Below, piece after piece: positions 57,346 to 64,000 of a DNA stretch of 64,000 nt. A program made the position numbers and the translations under genes. The notes under the pieces were generated by a model. That model searched no databases and was not told the origin of the DNA. It saw only the letters and a program-made list of their open reading frames with translations. The DNA is from Apophysomyces variabilis (taxonomy: Eukaryota; Mucoromycota; Mucoromycetes; Mucorales; Mucoraceae): contig MZZL01000391.1 of NCBI GenBank assembly GCA_002749535.1, positions 77,061 through 141,060 on the forward strand. The letters are read 5' to 3'. Positions within the stretch are counted from its first letter, which is position 1; each line of letters begins with the position of its first letter.

Positions 57346-58788
57346 ATGGCTGAATTGTCTCATTTGTGCAATAACAAAGGCACCATCGTTTTGTTAAAAA
57401 AGCTATGCCCGGATTGTGAGGAACCATTCAGCCGATTCCAAGATATGAAAAGGCACATATTCATTAAACACGACAAGGATCTCACATCACGTTCGAAGAA
57501 AGACCATGGCAAATCAACAGACGGAATTCCAGTGCATGTCTACAACACAAGCAACGTGAAGAAATACACTCAAAAAGGCACAAGAATCATGATTAAATTC
57601 GCCTGCCCAGGCTGTCGCGACATATTTAACACTGTTTCAGAACTCGCGCATCACGTCGACAATAACCATGTAAAAAGAGCGCCATCACTTGAAAACCTAT
57701 CTCCTGAAGACAAACGATGGGTCCTGGATGGTCACGATATTTCAAGCCAATTTCAAGAATATCGCCGATCTTGTATTACTGCGTCGCGTTCAGCTGAATT
57801 TGCCGTCGAGAGTCATTTCAACGAGCTTTTGGCTATGTCTGGTATCCTTGTCTTGCAGCGACGGGGCAATTATGAAGATTTGCCAACCGACATTTTTCCA
57901 CCCTCCTTATTAAAAACAGCGCGCACTGAAATACTGGCCAAGTACAAGCGCAACACATTCCAACCGCACGTCAGATCAGCAGTTCAATCGATTATTCAGC
58001 AGTTTGTGGATGAAAACATCACGGAAACACGAGCCAAAATCGAGCTTCTCTCACTTTGCAAGCCAGTTGTTACTCCCTCGCAACAAAATTCCATTGAACC
58101 AACGGAGTATGAATGTGCAGTTATCATGGCAATAGTGGCCTTACTCTCGTATCTATACGACTGTGACATGAAGCCACTCTCTGAAGCACATCTGACTTCC
58201 AGCTACGTCCATCCATTTATGCATGGCCTTTTGTCCGCAAAGAAGCCCTCAAAAGTTGCGCATTGTTCGAACATAGTCCCAGAAGAGTTTGACGATGCTG
58301 TCGATCGACCAGACTATAAAATTGACGTGTATGCATCTTCTGGATACCGGTTCTCGTACACCAACGCCTATGGAGAGGTCAAAAAGAGCAGCAATGTTTC
58401 AGTCACACTGCTTGCCAAAGATTTTTATCGGTTGTGCATCTTTAGCAAAGAAGCAATTGATCTGTACAATTTGAGAAACGTCCTGTCCTTCCAAGTTACA
58501 GCCAACTCAGTCACGTTTTTTACGATGCAATTGGAATCTCCATTCTTATACGTTGTCACAGAATTGGTTCGGTTGCGCATTCCAACAAAGAAATCTGATC
58601 TCCTGGATTTAATGGGACATGTGGACAACTTGCTTTTTGTTGCGTCATTGTACCGAGACCATTGCGTGGTTAGCGAAAATGATCTGACGCCTTGGCGCTG
58701 TGATACACTGTCGAACGCGTATTTAGACGTGATCAAAAACAAATTAGCACCAAGGAAACGAACCTGTAACTTGACTCTTGACTCTTGA
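57346..58788 (+). CDS. Zinc-finger cargo protein of the composite element, function unknown
   Basis: An intact single-exon gene. The frame is open from ATG 57307 (493 codons), but the first 13 residues (MFFLLIFFFGG) come from a repeat unit, so the natural start is more likely ATG 57346 (MAELSHLCNNKG, 480 codons). Two C2H2 fingers are near the N-terminus: CPDCEEPFSRFQDMKRHIF-IKH, and CPGCRDIFNTVSELAHHVDNNH. Then comes a helical region (SFAVESHFNE-like RSAEFAVESHFNELL, ECAVIMAIVALLSYLYD, HPFMHGLLSAKKPSKVAHC) and a mixed C-terminal domain (RPDYKIDVYASSGYRFSYT, LTPWRCDTLSNAYLD). The fingers suggest DNA or RNA binding. I recognise no enzymatic motif. It could be a host-derived passenger or an element-encoded accessory factor acting on the repeat arrays. 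Confidence 0.85.
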   Translation: MAELSHLCNNKGTIVLLKKLCPDCEEPFSRFQDMKRHIFIKHDKDLTSRSKKDHGKSTDGIPVHVYNTSNVKKYTQKGTRIMIKFACPGCRDIFNTVSELAHHVDNNHVKRAPSLENLSPEDKRWVLDGHDISSQFQEYRRSCITASRSAEFAVESHFNELLAMSGILVLQRRGNYEDLPTDIFPPSLLKTARTEILAKYKRNTFQPHVRSAVQSIIQQFVDENITETRAKIELLSLCKPVVTPSQQNSIEPTEYECAVIMAIVALLSYLYDCDMKPLSEAHLTSSYVHPFMHGLLSAKKPSKVAHCSNIVPEEFDDAVDRPDYKIDVYASSGYRFSYTNAYGEVKKSSNVSVTLLAKDFYRLCIFSKEAIDLYNLRNVLSFQVTANSVTFFTMQLESPFLYVVTELVRLRIPTKKSDLLDLMGHVDNLLFVASLYRDHCVVSENDLTPWRCDTLSNAYLDVIKNKLAPRKRTCNLTLDS

Positions 58789-58992
58789 ATGTGGCCGTAT
58801 ACCCACCCAATCAATCTTTTTTATTTTCCCTATTCCCACCAGTGATTTTCCTTCGTTATCGTGTGTGTTTTTACTTGCTCGCTCTTTGTTGGATTTGCCC
58901 ATCCTTCCTATTTCCCTTTCTACTATTTCCTTTATACAGCATTTGTTTGCTATTGATATGAATACACAACAGTCTCATAAAAAATCGGTTTG

Positions 58993-59158
58993 GTCATGTT
59001 TTTTTTGCTCATGTTTTTTTGCTCATGTTTTTTTTTGCTCATGTTTTTTTTTGCTCATGTTTTTTTTTGCTCATGTTTTTTTGCTCATGTTTTTTTTTGC
59101 TCATGTTTTTTTGCTCATGTTTTTTTTTGCTCATGTTTTTTTTTGCTCATGTTTTTTT
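58993..59158 (-). repeat. Right tandem array (inverted, partly in gap)
   Basis: Ten GCTCATG words separated by T-runs of 7-9, which is the left array in reverse complement but with variable A/T-run length (units of 14-16 bp). It runs into the N gap at 59159, so its full extent is unknown. Confidence 0.93.
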
Positions 59159-59872
59159 NNNNNNNNNNNNNNNNNNNNNNNNNNNNNNNNNNNNNNNNNN
59201 NNNNNNNNNNNNNNNNNNNNNNNNNNNNNNNNNNNNNNNNNNNNNNNNNNNNNNNNNNNNNNNNNNNNNNNNNNNNNNNNNNNNNNNNNNNNNNNNNNNN
59301 NNNNNNNNNNNNNNNNNNNNNNNNNNNNNNNNNNNNNNNNNNNNNNNNNNNNNNNNNNNNNNNNNNNNNNNNNNNNNNNNNNNNNNNNNNNNNNNNNNNN
59401 NNNNNNNNNNNNNNNNNNNNNNNNNNNNNNNNNNNNNNNNNNNNNNNNNNNNNNNNNNNNNNNNNNNNNNNNNNNNNNNNNNNNNNNNNNNNNNNNNNNN
59501 NNNNNNNNNNNNNNNNNNNNNNNNNNNNNNNNNNNNNNNNNNNNNNNNNNNNNNNNNNNNNNNNNNNNNNNNNNNNNNNNNNNNNNNNNNNNNNNNNNNN
59601 NNNNNNNNNNNNNNNNNNNNNNNNNNNNNNNNNNNNNNNNNNNNNNNNNNNNNNNNNNNNNNNNNNNNNNNNNNNNNNNNNNNNNNNNNNNNNNNNNNNN
59701 NNNNNNNNNNNNNNNNNNNNNNNNNNNNNNNNNNNNNNNNNNNNNNNNNNNNNNNNNNNNNNNNNNNNNNNNNNNNNNNNNNNNNNNNNNNNNNNNNNNN
59801 NNNNNNNNNNNNNNNNNNNNNNNNNNNNNNNNNNNNNNNNNNNNNNNNNNNNNNNNNNNNNNNNNNNNNNNN
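59159..59872. other. Assembly gap (N)
   Basis: 714 N inside the composite element. The left side is the inverted array, the right side is transposase sequence at the position matching 56054. The gap must contain the 3' part of the right transposase (about 560 bp) and the rest of the array; the true length is unknown. Confidence 1.
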
Positions 59873-60534
59873 AAATTAATGTGAAAGGCCGATTCATCAA
59901 GAAAGACGCAATTTGTTGTGAAATCCAGGTCAGTTTGCTGCCACTTTTGAACCCAGTCGTATCTTTGCTGAATCTTTTCCTCACTGTTTCTTTCCACAGG
60001 ATGAAACTGTGCTTGCTTAATAGACAGATTACACTGAGTTGTCATGAAATTATAAACAGTACTACGAGAAACGTTGAGATCCTCATAGTTTTGTTTCAAA
60101 CTTTCCACCACTTCATTGACAACGGCAGAAGGATTCTCATCAATGTAATTTAAAAGAAATTGCTTATGCTCATTCCCAAGAATACGACGTCGCCCTGATT
60201 TTTTCTTTTTTTCGAAAATGCTTTCAGGGTCTTCGTAATAACGTTTAACCCATCTCTGCGCTGCCCGGATATGAATGCCCAATTGTCTCGCAGCAGCAGA
60301 AGCATTCAAGCATTTGCTGAAAAATAAATGAAAAAATCTAGTTTTGTCTTCATCAGAGTAAACCGTATAGCGTCGCTTATTGCATAACTCCATATCAATA
60401 TGATAGTTTATTTCATCCGCAACTGGAAGTATAACGGGATTAGATGGCCTTTCTGGAGGTTTATTCATTAAGAATTGAGTACGGGAACTTATTGTGTCAA
60501 TAGCATACAACTCCTCATCAACAACAAGATCCAT
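59873..60534 (-). CDS. Tc1/mariner-type transposase, right copy (partial, runs into gap)
   Basis: Reads on the minus strand from ATG 60534. The first 220 residues are identical to the left copy (MDLVVDEELYAIDTI to CVFLDESAFHIN), including the helix-turn-helix region and the first catalytic Asp. The second Asp and the Glu lie in the gap, so integrity cannot be judged. Identity to the left arm suggests either very recent formation or gene conversion between the arms. Confidence 0.9.
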
Positions 60535-60858
60535 CGGCTCAACGCCATGTTCATCAACAACATGCCCTTGTCCATCTTCATAAAAGAAATTGCATACTCA
60601 ACTTCAATATCTGTAAAATAAATTGTAAATAGAAAGAAGAGAGCAAAATGGACACAGAAAATCGTAACCCCTTTTTTATAATAATTTAATGCCAAGAATT
60701 TTATTGGATAATTACTAAGCGACAATTAAAAATAAAACGAAGTTCGTGACACCTGAGCAGGACTTTATTTTTGGATCAATCGACATCATTATCGAACGCA
60801 CAATTTTTTTGCACGACATTGAACTCAAAATCAGCGACTTTACTTTCTGAAATGACTG
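59873..60858 (-). repeat. Right arm, inverted repeat with 55069-56054
   Basis: Same length (986 bp) and sequence as the left arm in reverse orientation, ending CTGAAATGACTG followed by the target TA at 60859-60860. Confidence 0.93.
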
Positions 60859-60860
60859 TA

Positions 60861-62160
60861 TAATCCATGGTTTCACTGCGCACGGACAACCGTGATTGGT
60901 GATCAGCAAGCAGCGGCGACGAGTAAATTACTTTCTTTTTATGTGTAGAATGAAGTTTATTATGTGCCACTGAGAGCGGGCACAAATTAATGGTGAGCTA
61001 CTTTAACGTACACATTTGTCGACGACGACGAATAATCACTTTTTTTTTGTGAAAACATTTGCACTGCTCGAAACATTTCTCTGCGCCAACTAATATCCGT
61101 ATTTGCGACGGCGATGTTTGATTGTAAACGCAATAACTATGTTGATCGACGTTGGCCTCTTTTCCATTTCCTCCGTTGTGCTTGCTTGCTGGGGTCCATT
61201 CCGTTTTCTTTCTCTTTTGTCGTTTGTCCAAGATCATTCAACTGGAACCCAACAATCTTCCTACTTAGGCCTATTAATTACGTTGCGTGAACAAATGTTT
61301 AAAAACAATAGCCCTCAGCATATCATGATCTCAATCGCTTTTAGGGATCGGCATGAACGAATACGAATACACGAATATTTTGCCGACCCCTAATCGTAAT
61401 CAATTCTTACTTTGAAATAAACACCCGGCAAGAGTCTCGAAGTATTTTATACGCGTCTCTCTTACTAATTCTTCAGTTACAGCACTCTTCGATGATGTGT
61501 ATTTGGAAGAATCATCACATCTTTTGCAAATGTACCACCTCCTTCAACATAAACATAAGGCTTGATCAAATGCAGATCTTGCTCATTTTCTGATACACTT
61601 CATTTCTCTCCTTCTGTACGATTGTGGTACGATGGAAAGTTCTGGTATTATGGACCCTTACCTGTTTTATATTCATTGAACAAATATGGCTGGTATAATA
61701 ACGCTATGACAGCCTCAGGGCAAGTCTTTCTAATGTCGTACCGTAGCATTTGGCTATTATTCCCTTTTGGATACCAGGGATGTTTTTTGATGTAATACCA
61801 AGTTGTTTCGACGACTCTATCGATGGTTGTTATAGTCCGTCTTTCTTCCGTAGAATATGTTAGTTATATAATCCTCAGACCACTGTATCCGTTGCTATTC
61901 TTTCGCTTCTTTGCTTGAACAGCTGATCATGTCTCAATAAGATGAACTATCAATTGAAGGAGTGTTCGTAAACGAATCGATATCCATTACCATTTTTCGT
62001 ATGTGAAATTGATTAGAAGGTTAATTAGTGTGTACGTTCTCTGAATATTTTGGCAAATGTACGGATCAAAGATGAACTCTCGTAGACAGAGGAGGATCAG
62101 CTCCCGTCATGTCACGGGAAGACAAGGAACGCAGAATTTCAATCGGTGCAAGCTTCTTTG
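60861..62160. other. Intergenic between composite element and LINE
   Basis: No supported gene. It contains a short hairpin element at 61342-61392 (listed separately). Frames such as 61103-61393 (+) have no recognisable domain. Confidence 0.4.
61342..61392. repeat. 51-bp hairpin with hAT-like ends
   Basis: TAGGGATCGGCA at 61342-61353 pairs with TGCCGACCCCTA at 61381-61392 (11 of 12 bases), around a 27-bp loop containing CGAATA three times. The end sequence resembles terminal repeats of hAT transposons, so this may be a minimal non-autonomous relic. No clear 8-bp target duplication. Confidence 0.45.
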
Positions 62161-62164
62161 CAAA

Positions 62165-63925
62165 ATAGTGTAATGCACGCCGGGCTCTTTCCGCTATTCC
62201 GCACTGTTATATAGCGTTTGAAAAAGTCGCGATTTCCACCAACCCAAAACAAACTATCACCCTTACAGAGCTACAGACCGCACAGCAGCTCAACATCGAT
62301 GGCCCACGCCTGCAATAAACACGATGCTGCCCAACGACAAAAATGGGTCAACCCCACTTCTGACCTCCGCAGAACTTGAAGCTCTCAACACACTTTTCGA
62401 TCAAAAGAAAAAGGACTTCTCCTGTAACAACGGACAATGCTCTAAGTTTGCAATTCGACGACATGATACTACGAAAAACACTTCGCCTCCCCAGACCTTC
62501 TTTCGATACCACACCTGTACTAAATTATACAGCGTTTACGAGATCAACAATCTTACAGTCACACAAATTACTACAGGTACAATTACTAACATACCACAGG
62601 CTATAGAGGAGATGGAGTTCGACTCCCTCTTCTCTCAAAACCCCAAGACTTTATCACTCAAGTTATGAATGAACTACAAACACAGAGAGAACGCCTCAAC
62701 CGACATGATACCATGTATGCCGGGATCCGAAGACTCCAAAAGAGCTTGACACCGCCAAATCTCAGATCGCGGAACTTGAAGCCAACCGCTGGCTCTGACA
62801 ACAGCTCGCACAGCCCCAGCAAACTAAAACACTGGAAGAGGATAGCTTCCCACCCCTATCAACACATACTCAGCAGGTTCCAACCACCAACACTACTGCT
62901 AGTCCCCGGTCGCAACCACTGCCCCAACGAATTCGCCAGGCTCCAATCTCTCCAGTGACCCAACAACGCCACCTTGACGCTGCTGCCCGCGCTTTCCAAC
63001 GACCGTCCGAAACACATGGCTTTCAGTATATATACTTCCCCTCCCGTGCTCGCAAGCCAATTGGACAAATGCGAACCTGCCTTCGCCGCCTCGGGATAGA
63101 CAACAGCCGAGTCCTAGATATCCAATATGGAACTCGTCAAACAATTGTTATACTACACTCCCCTCTAAAATTCTGTGTAACTGAAGAACATACGCATTCT
63201 TCTTTTGTATGTTTCTCATTTTTTGTCTTATTCAATCTTCCTCCATGCCACTGAACTGCGTCACTAACTCTAAACCCAATCTTGTGGTTGCCCATGACGA
63301 GACGAGACCGCAGCAGGTGCATCCGCTGGTGACTAGCATGGCTTGCCGGTGGCAAGAAAGAGGACTGCATTACCTGTGGCTGTGTGAACCTCACCAAGAA
63401 ACATGCCATGGACTGTCTCCGTATGCATGACCGCCTAGGCATTACCCTCCAGCAGACTGACGCTCCAATGTCCTTCTGCCTCAACCTCCTCCCGCATTCG
63501 ATCCCCAGATCCACCCGCCGTCGCCAACAGATCCGCATAATATGGCCTGTTGTGTGCACAATTCTTGCCGAACTCGATGCTCACCAGCATCCAGGATCAG
63601 ATCTACGACAATACCATGACCCAGATCCGGGAAAGGCCCTACTGGAATGGCTCGATGCTCTCCCTCCTGAACCAGGTTAGGCATATCAAAGCTGACTCCC
63701 TCTTCTTCCCTCTTTTTCCTTTTTCATTTCCTTTCTATTTCACTACATGTTTTTCTTTATTCCTTTATATTCCTTTTGCCTCACTCTTTCGACCTTTTCC
63801 TTGCCTCATCCGCAGGGTTTTTATTCCACTTTTTCTTTTTTGAGCGGTCTCGAGCAAATATGTCTGTCACAGAGGCTGTGCTCAAGTTAGAGACGTTAAA
63901 TAAAACCAACAAATTTTTAAACGTA
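62165..63925 (+). pseudogene. LINE copy, internally deleted (ORF1 joined to 3' end)
   Basis: The 5' part codes an ORF1-like nucleic-acid-binding protein in broken frames: LLTSAELEALNTLFDQ (62.35 kb), a coiled stretch MNELQTQRERLNRHDTM (62.67 kb) and AARAFQRPSETHGFQYIYF with TCLRRLGIDNSRVLDIQY (62.98-63.13 kb). At about 63.2-63.3 kb it passes directly to the ORF2 C-terminal end (CVNLTKKHAMDCLRMHDRLG, FCLNLLPHSIPRS, RQQIRIIWPVVCTILAELDA, PPEPG) seen also at 41.8-42.14 kb. Endonuclease and reverse transcriptase are missing. The 3' tail GAGACGTTAAATAAAACCAAC matches the other copy. It cannot move itself. Confidence 0.8.
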
Positions 63926-64000
63926 ATTAATGCATGCATACTTTGGGTGTGACCTGGTATTTCTGGTTTACTCATGTCTCGACAAAGAGTCTTTATTAGT

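Larger units (their letters stand above)
55069..60858. mobile_element. Composite Tc1/mariner-type element: two inverted transposase arms, repeat arrays, zinc-finger cargo
   Basis: The outer ends are inverted copies starting CAGTCATTTCAGAAAGTAAA, each flanked by TA (55067-55068 and 60859-60860), the target duplication of Tc1/mariner elements. From both ends inward the unit is symmetric: terminal sequence, the same transposase gene pointing inward, an array of the 14-bp repeat, then a single central gene (57346-58788). The left arm is complete. The right arm is visible for 986 bp (59873-60858), collinear with 55069-56054, and then enters a gap. No internal copy of the terminal sequence occurs after the left transposase, so the transposase plus cargo appear to form one mobile unit of 5.8 kb or more. 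Confidence 0.85.

Noticed and set aside
58778..60153. Long frames crossing the second N gap
   Set aside because: They exist only because N codons are read through; the parts outside the gap are repeat array or the antisense of the transposase.

Overview
The window is nuclear DNA of an early-diverging filamentous fungus, most likely a Mucoromycota/Mucorales-type genome. That placement is an inference. It rests on intron-dense genes with short introns (about 40-60 nt), fungal-type housekeeping orthologues, an Integrator subunit that Dikarya generally lack, and the mix of chromovirus, LINE, MULE/Fanzor and Tc1-like elements. Two runs of N (25220-25670 and 59159-59872) are assembly gaps inside repeats.

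Layout. 1-6.8 kb: AT-rich DNA and a decayed Ty3/gypsy chromovirus with both LTRs, lying between two arms of a perfect 91-bp inverted repeat. 7.5-20.3 kb: a conserved gene block with tRNA-His, an ankyrin protein, PIG-U (GPI transamidase), PDCD5, an AAGAB/p34-like adaptor-binding protein and TRAPPC11, interrupted by a 524-bp foldback MITE. 20.3-25 kb: no gene I can support. 25-26 kb: a second copy of the same LTR element, whose interior falls in a gap. 26-29.4 kb: unassigned coding-like blocks and QCR2 (complex III). 29.5-36.4 kb: a MULE-type DNA transposon relic with terminal inverted repeats that carries a decayed Fanzor (eukaryotic TnpB-like, RNA-guided nuclease family) gene. 38.4-49.8 kb: a PhoD-like phosphatase, a second MITE, a LINE 3' fragment, INTS3, and an HPC2/ubinuclein-like histone chaperone subunit. 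51.1-53.6 kb: a decayed element whose two ends are clusters of GGAACC/GGATCC-like motifs.

55.07-60.86 kb: the most unusual structure. It is a 5.8-kb Tc1/mariner-type unit with TA on both sides. Each arm begins with the same transposase gene in inverted orientation (986 bp of visible arm, identical length). Next comes an array of a 14-bp repeat, and the centre holds a single 493-codon zinc-finger cargo gene. 62.2-63.9 kb: an internally deleted LINE.

How the parts relate: the host genes are unrelated housekeeping functions (ER/Golgi traffic, GPI anchoring, respiration, transcription and chromatin). The mobile elements sit close to their ends; the MULE/Fanzor end lies only 135 bp upstream of the QCR2 start codon. 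The MULE ends and the MITE ends share a near-identical terminal motif, so the MITEs may have been mobilised by that family.
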